A stretch of 64,000 bases of DNA, from assembly GCA_934099115.1 (NCBI GenBank), contig CAKOPK010000002.1, positions 1-64,000 of the forward strand, written 5' to 3'. Both the position numbers and the translations under genes were made by a program. Below are positions 25,917 through 33,994 of the stretch, one piece after another (position 1 is the first letter of the stretch; each line of letters starts with the position of its first letter). Below the pieces are notes generated by a model. That model searched no databases and was not told where the DNA came from. It was given only the letters and a program-made list of their open reading frames with translations. This stretch comes from an uncultured Bacilli bacterium (GTDB lineage: Bacteria > Bacillota_I > Bacilli_A > RF39 > UBA660).

Positions 25917-26948
25917 CTATTTATTAAATGAAAAAGGAAGATAAACATAATTATTCATGTTATAAGCTAGATTATCTTCAATCATTTTATTTGCTTCTTC
26001 GTTTATTTTAGAAATTCTATTACCATTTACTAAAGGGTCTATATATCTTATCTTAGCTCCATGATGAACGTAATACACATTTTGGGGAAGAGTTTTTGAA
26101 CTATAAATAGTAGTTGCATTTTCCCATGTAGAGAAAATATCTTGCCATTTAGAGTTCCTAATTATTTCTATAATTTCACTTTCTGTTAATTTATATAAAT
26201 CGCTTTTTTTAATTATATGGTTTTCATTTAAGGCTTTTATAATATCTGCTAGAAATTGCATAGAATATCTAATTTTATCTTCTCTATATTCTAGAGATAA
26301 CTTACTAGTTAGTCTAACAAAGTTTTTAGCAATTGCTTCAGTTTTAAAACCTAATTCTACTTTATTTTCTTCATTTGTCATTATTTCTATATCACTATAA
26401 ATTGCTTTTATTTCCTCTTTATTCATTATGCCATGAGTAAATAAAGCATTTGATAGGGAATATTCTAGACGGTCTGCGGATAGTTTAGGTGTATCATTAT
26501 CTGCGATTGGATATATGTGATAATTATCTACTTCACTTACCTTAATATGTTCTTTATTTAATAATTCCATAATTTCCGGAGAATTTTTGATAATTGTTGT
26601 TGTTAAGTCTTCTGTTGTCTCTTGCTCCATATAATCTCCGTTTAAAAAATCTATACAGTGTTTAAAAGCAGGTGTTGCAATATCATGAAATAAGCCTGCC
26701 AGAGTTTCTTTTTTATCTTTGGTAAAATGCCAAATGATTAACGCTACACCTACAGAATGGTCAAGACTGGTATATGGATAATAAATAGAAAATAATTGCG
26801 AGTAATTTTTACCACAAGTGACACTAATATCTTTTTGATGTAATAGTTCTTTCGTATTTATATAATCATTAAGCCAGTTAGGAAAATTTGGCTCTAATAT
26901 TGTAAAATATTCTTTTAAGGGTTCCCCTATTGTTTCTAAGTACTTCAT
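25917..26948 (-). CDS. HD-domain phosphohydrolase
   Basis: A cytoplasmic protein of 343 residues. The HD metal-binding set is visible: H in SLDHSVGVALIIWHF, HD in LAGLFHDIATPAFKHCIDF and a later Asp in SADRLEYSL. These fit the HD superfamily of metal-dependent phosphohydrolases, which act on nucleotides. The substrate cannot be told; dGTPase-like activity is only one option. It lies 14 bases downstream of the unknown gene at 26963 and probably belongs to the ezrA transcript. Confidence 0.8.
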   Translation of the reverse strand: MKYLETIGEPLKEYFTILEPNFPNWLNDYINTKELLHQKDISVTCGKNYSQLFSIYYPYTSLDHSVGVALIIWHFTKDKKETLAGLFHDIATPAFKHCIDFLNGDYMEQETTEDLTTTIIKNSPEIMELLNKEHIKVSEVDNYHIYPIADNDTPKLSADRLEYSLSNALFTHGIMNKEEIKAIYSDIEIMTNEENKVELGFKTEAIAKNFVRLTSKLSLEYREDKIRYSMQFLADIIKALNENHIIKKSDLYKLTESEIIEIIRNSKWQDIFSTWENATTIYSSKTLPQNVYYVHHGAKIRYIDPLVNGNRISKINEEANKMIEDNLAYNMNNYVYLPFSFNK

Positions 26949-26962
26949 AATAGTTTCGCTTT

Positions 26963-27874
26963 CTAGGATAAAGATTTAAGCATATTGCCATTATAAATCC
27001 AACAAGGAAATAACACGTTTATTTTTTCTATTTGTTCTATTAATTCGGGAATATTATTTGCAATTTTAGCAATTAAATCTTTAGTAAGTATGTTACAACC
27101 TATAGCAATAATTAGATTATTTATTATTATGGCTATTGCTTCTACTTCAAAATGATTTTCTAAAAAACTTAAAAATTCAAATAAACTTGGTTCAAAAAGA
27201 TTAATACGATATTTACCAATACTAATAACACTTTCTAAAGAATAATAATTTTTGGCTATTTCAACTCTATTTTTAAGAATATCTTGATAGTATTCATATT
27301 CTTTGGATATTACATATTCTACTTTTTTATATCTGGTTGTTGATATATATTGGGCTAACTTTGGTTTTAAGAGATAATTCTTTAATTCTTTTGCACTCAT
27401 ATTAATAGAATGCATTTCTAAAACTCTTAACATTTCTTCTATTGATAAGACGTTATAAATAACTAAAAGGCCAAGGATAACACTATCTTTTATATCAATA
27501 AAAGAATATTCGTGTTCATTCCAAACATTAAAAGCCATTTTGATATAATTTACTAAGTCTTCGGGAATATAATATTCTGTATCATTAGAAAATACAAGAT
27601 AATTGCTTTCTAAGTTTTTAAATAATATATATTCTATATATCCAGTACCTACTTTTTTTAAAGGCTCAGCTATCAAAGATTTCAATATGTTTAATTCTTC
27701 CATTGTACATAGATTTATAATGATTTCAGGATCATCAAAATAAGCCTTTAAAATCTCTTTATACATATCACTTCTAGTTACTTTTTCATACATATTAGGT
27801 ATTGGTACAATGCTTTCATAAAATGCATATAATTCCTTTTTATCCATGTTTAAAAATAAATCTTTTAGTTTCAT
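26963..27874 (-). CDS. Hypothetical protein, 303 aa
   Basis: A soluble, largely helical 303-residue protein without signal peptide or catalytic motif. Residues 1-90 (KELYAFYESIVPIPNMYEKV, EELNILKSLI) look like a helical bundle. The middle recalls winged-helix repeats (SVILGLLVIYNVLSIEEMLR). It overlaps ezrA by four bases (ATGA type), so the two are translationally coupled. I do not recognise the family. The coupling suggests a role connected to EzrA or to the HD protein after it, which is inference. Confidence 0.6.
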   Translation of the reverse strand: MKLKDLFLNMDKKELYAFYESIVPIPNMYEKVTRSDMYKEILKAYFDDPEIIINLCTMEELNILKSLIAEPLKKVGTGYIEYILFKNLESNYLVFSNDTEYYIPEDLVNYIKMAFNVWNEHEYSFIDIKDSVILGLLVIYNVLSIEEMLRVLEMHSINMSAKELKNYLLKPKLAQYISTTRYKKVEYVISKEYEYYQDILKNRVEIAKNYYSLESVISIGKYRINLFEPSLFEFLSFLENHFEVEAIAIIINNLIIAIGCNILTKDLIAKIANNIPELIEQIEKINVLFPCWIYNGNMLKSLS

Positions 27875-29595
27875 TTGTATTCCTCAATTAGTCTGCCATA
27901 GATGCCTGGCTCTACAATATTTATTGCATTGATAGCATTCTCTAAACTATTCTTAAAATTACCCTTATAAAAAGCTGTTTCTGCTTTTATTAACCCTAAT
28001 TCTACATCTTTATATACAGCACGATAACGATTGCCATATACTATTGCTGCTTCCGCCATCTTGGCAGTTTTAATAGCTTCTTTGGTTGTATTATAAACTT
28101 TTAAAGTTAAATCTCTTGCTGTATCAACGCGCATATTTAAAGTTTTAATAGATATTGGTCTTCTATCAAGTTCTTTTACCATATTTTCTATAGCTTCACT
28201 GGCTTCTCCAAGTTCAACATAAAAATTCTTAGGTGTAACTGGCAATTTATAACTTTTCATATTATTTTTAGCCTGATTTAATATTCTCTTAATCTCATCT
28301 AGTTGTTCTCTTGCTCTTTTTTCATCTTCTTTTAAGCTTCCTAAACTCCTTAGAGTTTGTTCTAATTTTTCTTCTGTTTTTAATAATTTGTTTTGAATTA
28401 ATTCCATTTCTTTCGATAAACGAGAAAAAGCAAAAGTATGATTACGGTACATATCTATAACACGATTATAGTCTTCTTTTATTTCTTTTATCTCACTACT
28501 AATATTCTCTAAAACTTTTAAATCATCATCTATTAAATCATAACTATATTTTAAATCATCAATCTTTTTATTTAAGTCATTACTAATTTTTTCTAATTTA
28601 GAGGCTTTAATTAAGATGCTTCTTTGATAATCTTCGAATAATCTTTTTGATAATTTTTCTTTATCAAAATTATGATATAATGAATCAAAATAGTCTAAGA
28701 TAGTCTTTAATTCAAAAACACTATCCTCTAAGTTTAAAACATTTAATCTTTGGAATACATCTTGAATCTTCTTCTCAGATTCTGCAATATTATAAGGGAT
28801 ATTTAAATAATCTAGATTGTACCCTTCTTTTTCCATTTTCTCGGTAATTTTTGTGATATCTTCTAATTTAGATGGTATTAATTTTTTACCCATAATAATG
28901 ATTGATGGAGCTTCTTCAATAACAATCTTTAAATTGCCTATTGTATCATCAATGGCTTTTACAATTTTGCCAACCTCAGTATATTCATTTTTTTCCATTG
29001 CTACTTCAAAAGCACTAAAAAGTTTATCAACGTTCTCAAATTGTAGTTCTAATGGCTTTATGACCTCACTATACTCGTTTTTATTAGCATTATACTTTGC
29101 TAAAATTGCTCTATAACTTGATTTTAATTTGGTAATAGTCTCACGATTTTTTTCTTCACTTAAGGTTATTTCTTTTACTTCATCTAATAGAAAATTAGAT
29201 TTTGTTTTTACGAAGGCTATTTCTAGTTCTAGGTTGGCTATCATCGCTTTTAATTTTTTATAGTCTTTTTTGGCATAAGCTTCTTCAATAGTGATTAATT
29301 GATCCGTTATTTTAGGCACTAATACTTCACGAATTTCTTTTAATCTCTCGCACCAATTATCATATTTCTTACGCATCGCATCGTTATTAATTAGGGCACT
29401 TACTTTATTTAATTCTGATAAGATGGAAGCTCCTACGATTAAGTTTTTATCTCTTTCTAAAGTTTCTATTGCATCTTTATATTTTTTCTTTTCTTTTTTC
29501 TCTAATAAATTTAATACTATAATAATAATAGCAACTGTAAATATATAATAAAGAACACCAATTAAAATAAATGTAGTTCTAGTCATTCTATTCAC
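27871..29595 (-). CDS. ezrA: Septation ring formation regulator EzrA
   Basis: A 574-residue protein with an N-terminal membrane anchor at about residues 7-28 and a long coiled-coil rod after it. The pattern VSALINNDAMRKKYDNWCER shortly after the anchor is typical of EzrA. Family members have spectrin-like triple-helix repeats, form arcs at the membrane and control FtsZ ring assembly and cell-wall enzyme placement in Bacillota. The 574-residue length matches. It heads a run with two downstream genes, near the ftsW/mraY/transpeptidase group. Confidence 0.9.
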   Translation of the reverse strand: MNRMTRTTFILIGVLYYIFTVAIIIIVLNLLEKKEKKKYKDAIETLERDKNLIVGASILSELNKVSALINNDAMRKKYDNWCERLKEIREVLVPKITDQLITIEEAYAKKDYKKLKAMIANLELEIAFVKTKSNFLLDEVKEITLSEEKNRETITKLKSSYRAILAKYNANKNEYSEVIKPLELQFENVDKLFSAFEVAMEKNEYTEVGKIVKAIDDTIGNLKIVIEEAPSIIIMGKKLIPSKLEDITKITEKMEKEGYNLDYLNIPYNIAESEKKIQDVFQRLNVLNLEDSVFELKTILDYFDSLYHNFDKEKLSKRLFEDYQRSILIKASKLEKISNDLNKKIDDLKYSYDLIDDDLKVLENISSEIKEIKEDYNRVIDMYRNHTFAFSRLSKEMELIQNKLLKTEEKLEQTLRSLGSLKEDEKRAREQLDEIKRILNQAKNNMKSYKLPVTPKNFYVELGEASEAIENMVKELDRRPISIKTLNMRVDTARDLTLKVYNTTKEAIKTAKMAEAAIVYGNRYRAVYKDVELGLIKAETAFYKGNFKNSLENAINAINIVEPGIYGRLIEEYK

Positions 29596-29793
29596 TTCCC
29601 TATCATTATTATTTTATCATAATTTAGTATCTTTTGTCGATATCTATCCACTTAAATTATTAAAAAACACAAGATTTATTATTGGGTCTCATTATTTATT
29701 AAAGACAAACATATCTTAATTACTTCTTTTTTCATGATTTATGATAGACAATTCCATGACACTATTGGTCTAGCACTTTTTGTTTTGTTATAC

Positions 29794-29826
29794 AAAAAGA
29801 AGCAAATTTTATAAAATTTTTGCTTC
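29794..29826 (-). terminator. Terminator of the surface-protein cluster
   Basis: GAAGCAAA...TTTGCTTC arms (29819-29826 with 29799-29806) followed by TTTTTG on the minus strand, 17 bases after the last cluster gene. The remaining bases between here and ezrA show no gene. Confidence 0.8.
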
Positions 29827-29842
29827 TTTTTTTACTTTTTTA

Positions 29843-30388
29843 TTAATTATCATCAAGTAATATTTGGCCATCTATAATTGGTATATTAGGGAAACTTGCA
29901 TCCATTAAAGTAAAGTTTCTAACTGGTGCTGTTGGATTTGTTATTTGCACTGTTTCAGATGCTTTAGTCATAATAATTGATTTAACAGTATCATCAAATG
30001 TATGACCTCCATCACTTGATATTTGCTTATAATATATTGCTGTACTTCCTGTTTCAGCATAGGGAACATTATTAAACACAGCATCTCCATCTTCATTAGT
30101 TGTTATTTCTTTTCCAGATATCGTTCCTGTACTATCGGTTCTTATAAATTTAGCTCCCACAATCTGTACTCCAGTATCAGGATCTCCTGTATCTGTAACA
30201 TGAAGCGTTAATATTCCTTTTGCACTTATAGTGAAAGCATAGGTAGTACTGCCATCTGCAATGGTTACACTTTTAGGTTCAAGTGTTGATGCATCATAAC
30301 CACCAGCAACGGCTTGAGCATTATATGTTCCTGTAACAAGTTCAATGCTTCCTTTACCATTTGTTATTGGGATTGTATGTCTTGCCAT
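29843..30388 (-). CDS. Surface-type protein with SpaA/Cna-B-like domain
   Basis: A 181-residue Thr/Ser/Asp-rich protein with no signal peptide and no membrane segment. Residues 60-165 look like a prealbumin-like beta sandwich of the SpaA/Cna-B kind (GAKFIRTDSTGTISGKEITT, EDGDAVFNNVPYAE). The end FPNIPIIDGQILLDDN closely parallels the end of the neighbouring 119-residue protein. The gene overlaps that one by 25 bases, and GGAGG precedes its ATG. It is the last gene of a four-gene surface cluster. How it leaves the cell, or whether it does, is not shown. Confidence 0.65.
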   Translation of the reverse strand: MARHTIPITNGKGSIELVTGTYNAQAVAGGYDASTLEPKSVTIADGSTTYAFTISAKGILTLHVTDTGDPDTGVQIVGAKFIRTDSTGTISGKEITTNEDGDAVFNNVPYAETGSTAIYYKQISSDGGHTFDDTVKSIIMTKASETVQITNPTAPVRNFTLMDASFPNIPIIDGQILLDDN

Positions 30389-30723
30389 AATATCATCTGA
30401 CCTCCTTCTATTTTTATATTGGGATAATATTTATCCTTTAGTAAAACTGTAACAAGATGTTCTTTTCTTTTATTATTACAAATATTTATACAATAAATCT
30501 TATCTTTTCTTGCAATTAAAGGTATTTTTACAATCGATAAATTAGAATATATGACTAATTTATATACCTCATTAATACATACAGGGATTTTTACTTTTCC
30601 AAAATTATCTGTTTTTCCATCAAAAACGATCTTATTACATTTATCTTTTAGTTTTATTTTTAAATTACTTAGACCCATTCTTTCATTACTACAAAGTTTA
30701 ATATAAATATAATCACTCGTCAT
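30364..30723 (-). CDS. Small beta-rich protein, 119 aa
   Basis: A 119-residue Lys/Asn/Ile-rich protein. A single Cna-B/transthyretin-like unit is suggested by LKIKLKDKCNKIVFDGKTDN followed by FGKVKIPVCINEVYKLVIYS. There is no signal peptide. The tail YPNIKIEGGQMILWQD resembles the tail of the next protein. Base composition is more AT-rich and Lys-rich than that neighbour. It probably belongs to the same structure; function unknown. Confidence 0.6.
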   Translation of the reverse strand: MTSDYIYIKLCSNERMGLSNLKIKLKDKCNKIVFDGKTDNFGKVKIPVCINEVYKLVIYSNLSIVKIPLIARKDKIYCINICNNKRKEHLVTVLLKDKYYPNIKIEGGQMILWQDIQSQ

Positions 30724-30781
30724 AATTCACCTCACCTCATTACAATATATTTTATGAATCAAACTTTTTTTTGTAAAGGCA

Positions 30782-32647
30782 TTATGCCTCAATACTCCAA
30801 ATTATTAGTGTAGAATAATCTTCGTTTTCAAGTAAGTCTTTGCTAGGTTTTAGGAACAATCCTTTATCAGGCGAAAAAGTAATATTACTAACAGTTACAT
30901 CTCCACCGTTATCATTTGATTCATATATTAATTTTTTATTTGTTTTTAAAGAAATTTCTTCATTATTAAATTTTTTGAAAAATAGTGAATCTATTAATAC
31001 TTTGCCAGAGCTTTCTATCATGGGATTTGTATAAGTTAAGTATAGTTTCCAGTTAGTACTATTTACCCTACTATCAATTACAGTTACTACCGTCTCATTT
31101 TTTTTAGGCAATATAATAGGATTAGTTGAAGTTGGTATCATACTAAAAGGAATATTTTCTGTTGCTTTTAAAAGAGTTAATTCACCCATAAAAGGAGTTG
31201 TTATCTTTCTTTCACTAAAGCAACTATTTAAACAAGATGTTATTTTAACTCGGGTATTATCGGGAATATTAGAATCAATACTCGCTTCAAACAAGCCATT
31301 TTCATCTGCGTCTGCGGTTAAACTTTTATTATCATATTCTATTTTAACATTTGCATATGGTATAGTGTGACCAGAAATTGCAGGTGTAGAATTTGTAATT
31401 GAATGGACATTTATCTTAAGCATTCCAACAGTCAATATTTTTTTATCTTGAAATGAAAAACTATTTATATCTGATAGCATGCTTAACTCAGCATCTGTAA
31501 AATTGTGGGATGTAACCGTGGTATTATCTTTATTTAATACACCTGTTATTTTAGCTGGGGTATTTTCTTTATACCAACTAAATGCTGGTGTATCATCAAT
31601 AGTGCAAGCAGAAGTATAATCAAGGGCATATACCCACATATTAATTCTACTAAAGTTAAATACAAAATCAACAGGATTATTTGTATAAACTACATTTGCA
31701 TTTTTGGTATAAATGTTTACATATTTTGGATTATCTAATATAAACTTTTGATTAGTTCCTTTAAAATAAATATTATAGTTATCAGATGGTGTTGTCTTAT
31801 AAGTGTTTATTACGGATATACTTGCTCCTTCTGAAACTTTAAAATCTCCAAATACATTCCACATAGGTACTCTTTGATGGCTTTTTTCAATAAAAGTAAA
31901 ATTAGCCATTTCTTCTATTAAAACATTCCTAGCACCATGGGTTGTTGTTATTGCAAAACCGTTTCCTGTTGTCAAAAGAAATTCTGATCCATGTCCTACT
32001 ATTAAGTCTAACCTATTAGTTCCGTTCATTAGCTCTTTATTAGTCGTAATATTTACATTACTATTAGGAACTATTTTAATATAAGATGGTATAACATCGT
32101 TAAAAAAGAAAACCGTATTTGTATTTGAATAACTTGTAATTGTTGTATTTCCTCCTATTATGATTCTATTAGAATCACAGGCTTTTTGGGCAGAAACATT
32201 ATTAGTATCTTTTACTTCTAAAACAGAATCTATAATTTTAGTAGTTCCATAATAATTTTGGGAAAGTTCTATTCCACTAAAATTTATATTATTATATTCT
32301 ACTACTACATTAGAATAGTTTGGATGAGACGGAACATAAATAACTCCATAACCATGGGAGGATACTATGTTCATATTTTTTAATATAATTCTCTTATTAG
32401 TCGTACTTCCCTTTATAACCGTTTCTTCTAAGCTTAAATTATTTGTGTAAGTATATTTGGTATTATTATATGTTCCGTCAATAATAATTTTAGCTTTGTT
32501 ACTATTTATAACAAAACCACTTGTTGCAGTAATATCACTACCTAAATAGACGTATTCATAGCCATTATCTTCGCTCAATGCTTGTTTTAATTCATCACTG
32601 GTTGTAACAACAACAGTACTATTATCTATTATTTGAATGATTGTCAC
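30782..32647 (-). CDS. Beta-helix/Ig-like surface protein
   Basis: A 621-residue Asn/Thr/Ser-rich protein. Residues 1 to about 330 have the repeated short strands of a right-handed beta helix (pectate-lyase-like adhesins). About 405-480 looks like one bacterial Ig-like unit (SGHTIPYANVKIEYDNKSLT). The last 130 residues contain NWKLYLTYTNP and end DYSTLIIWSIEA, recalling WxL-type wall-binding domains. No signal peptide is visible. The GTG start at 32647 lies directly on the ribosome-binding site (GGAAGGTG), so an ATT codon at 32638 may be the real start. It is third from the end of a surface cluster; the target is unknown. Confidence 0.65.
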   Translation of the reverse strand: MTIIQIIDNSTVVVTTSDELKQALSEDNGYEYVYLGSDITATSGFVINSNKAKIIIDGTYNNTKYTYTNNLSLEETVIKGSTTNKRIILKNMNIVSSHGYGVIYVPSHPNYSNVVVEYNNINFSGIELSQNYYGTTKIIDSVLEVKDTNNVSAQKACDSNRIIIGGNTTITSYSNTNTVFFFNDVIPSYIKIVPNSNVNITTNKELMNGTNRLDLIVGHGSEFLLTTGNGFAITTTHGARNVLIEEMANFTFIEKSHQRVPMWNVFGDFKVSEGASISVINTYKTTPSDNYNIYFKGTNQKFILDNPKYVNIYTKNANVVYTNNPVDFVFNFSRINMWVYALDYTSACTIDDTPAFSWYKENTPAKITGVLNKDNTTVTSHNFTDAELSMLSDINSFSFQDKKILTVGMLKINVHSITNSTPAISGHTIPYANVKIEYDNKSLTADADENGLFEASIDSNIPDNTRVKITSCLNSCFSERKITTPFMGELTLLKATENIPFSMIPTSTNPIILPKKNETVVTVIDSRVNSTNWKLYLTYTNPMIESSGKVLIDSLFFKKFNNEEISLKTNKKLIYESNDNGGDVTVSNITFSPDKGLFLKPSKDLLENEDYSTLIIWSIEA

Positions 32648-32694
32648 CTTCCTTTATATGTTGAAATTTATGAGTTAATTAAAATAGAATTTTC

Positions 32695-33828
32695 TTAATG
32701 AATTTTAGTAACGCTTAACATTGCATTAGTACTTCCATTAAACTTCATATTAACAGCTTTAGATGATTTAACATTTAATGTTATAATATCATTTGGTTGT
32801 AATGCGACAATAGTTGTTCCACTTATACTATTAATCATTTGTGCAACAAATTCACTTGTTGCACTTGTGGCTGGTTGTAATATATCGTTTGCTCTTACTG
32901 ACATCGTTATAGAACATTCTTCGTTTGTTGCCCCACTTAGTAAATATGATATAAGATATGTCCCACTTTCTTTTATTTTAATAGAATTACCATCGGGATA
33001 TTCTGTTAAAAATGCTGTTCCTTTTTCAGGTAGGGGAATTATTGTATCAGTCCCTTGGGGTAAATTAATTTGTGTATCAGTCATTGAATATCTAATTCCA
33101 TAAGCAGATACAAATTCTGTCCCCGGGGGACCTGCTGGACCTTGTGGTCCTCTTTCTCCAGTCTCTCCTTTTTCACCTTTGGGAATTGAAAATGCTAAAT
33201 GGTGGACCCAATTTTCGAAGGTATCCATAACAGTAGCCGGTTCTCCAGGTTCTAAAGTTTCAGTTTCGTCTATAGCAATATGTTCTGTTCTTCCTATTTC
33301 ACCTGGCAATCCCCTTGGTCCAATCTCTCCTTTTTCGCCTTTTTCTCCCTTTGGTATTTTAAATTCTAAAACTACATCTTCATTTGTTCCAACATTTATT
33401 ACTTCAGCTTCTTCAGTAGGCTCTATTGTTTCTATATTTCCAATTTGAATAGTAGATGGCCCCTGATCTCCTCTTTCTCCTTTTATTCCTTGAGGGCCAG
33501 TCTCTCCTTTTTCGCCCTTTGGTCCGGGAATTCCTTGGGGACCAATTTTTCCATCTATTCCTTGTTTACCTCTTGGTATTTTAAAATATAAAACTACATC
33601 TTCATTTGTTCCAACATTTTCTACTTTAGCTTCTTCAAAAGGTTCCACTGTTTCTGTAATTCCAACCTCGATACTAGCTGGTCCCGAAATTCCTCTATCC
33701 CCTTTTTCACCTTTTTCGCCTTTCGGTCCAGTTGGACCAGTTGGCCCTTGTACATAACAATATTGATATTTTGTTCTTTCTTCTTCAATTCTTTTTTTTA
33801 TTCGTTCATAAACACTGTGATTATTCAT
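32695..33828 (-). CDS. Collagen-like protein with BclA/C1q-type C-terminal domain
   Basis: 377 residues. Gly-X-Y runs (GPTGPTGPKGEKGEKGDRG, GPQGIPGPKGEKGETGPQG, GERGPQGPAGPPG) alternate with three related segments of about 40 residues that end in IPRGKQG or IPKGEKG. After residue 240 comes a globular beta domain (KIKESGTYLISYLLSGAT, ...NAMLSVTKIH) like the C-terminal head of BclA exosporium filaments. There is no signal peptide, as in spore-surface collagens, which assemble from the mother cell. A very strong ribosome-binding site (AAGGAGGTG) precedes the ATG. It heads the four-gene surface cluster. A phage tail-fibre origin is the main alternative. Confidence 0.85.
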   Translation of the reverse strand: MNNHSVYERIKKRIEEERTKYQYCYVQGPTGPTGPKGEKGEKGDRGISGPASIEVGITETVEPFEEAKVENVGTNEDVVLYFKIPRGKQGIDGKIGPQGIPGPKGEKGETGPQGIKGERGDQGPSTIQIGNIETIEPTEEAEVINVGTNEDVVLEFKIPKGEKGEKGEIGPRGLPGEIGRTEHIAIDETETLEPGEPATVMDTFENWVHHLAFSIPKGEKGETGERGPQGPAGPPGTEFVSAYGIRYSMTDTQINLPQGTDTIIPLPEKGTAFLTEYPDGNSIKIKESGTYLISYLLSGATNEECSITMSVRANDILQPATSATSEFVAQMINSISGTTIVALQPNDIITLNVKSSKAVNMKFNGSTNAMLSVTKIH

Positions 33829-33939
33829 TATACACCTCCTTTTTTAGAATTAATTCTCATATTTTAATTCTTCTATTTTAATTTATGAAACTATTTTTAA
33901 AATGTATAATGAATATATACCAAAATACTTAGAAACAGT

Positions 33940-33964
33940 AAAAAAACTACATCATAAATGTAGT
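33940..33964 (-). terminator. Terminator of rnr
   Basis: ACTACAT-TTATG-ATGTAGT followed by a T run on the minus strand, about 30 bases after the rnr stop. Confidence 0.8.
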
Positions 33965-33994
33965 ATTAAATAATATTAATTCATTTAGCCAGCA

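Noticed and set aside
26963..27874. Replication initiation DnaD-like protein
   Set aside because: Only a general helical pattern supports it; no diagnostic motif could be found.
29843..33828. Integrated prophage tail module
   Set aside because: Collagen-like and beta-helix proteins occur in phage tails, but no capsid, terminase, portal or integrase gene is near, so a prophage call is not supported.
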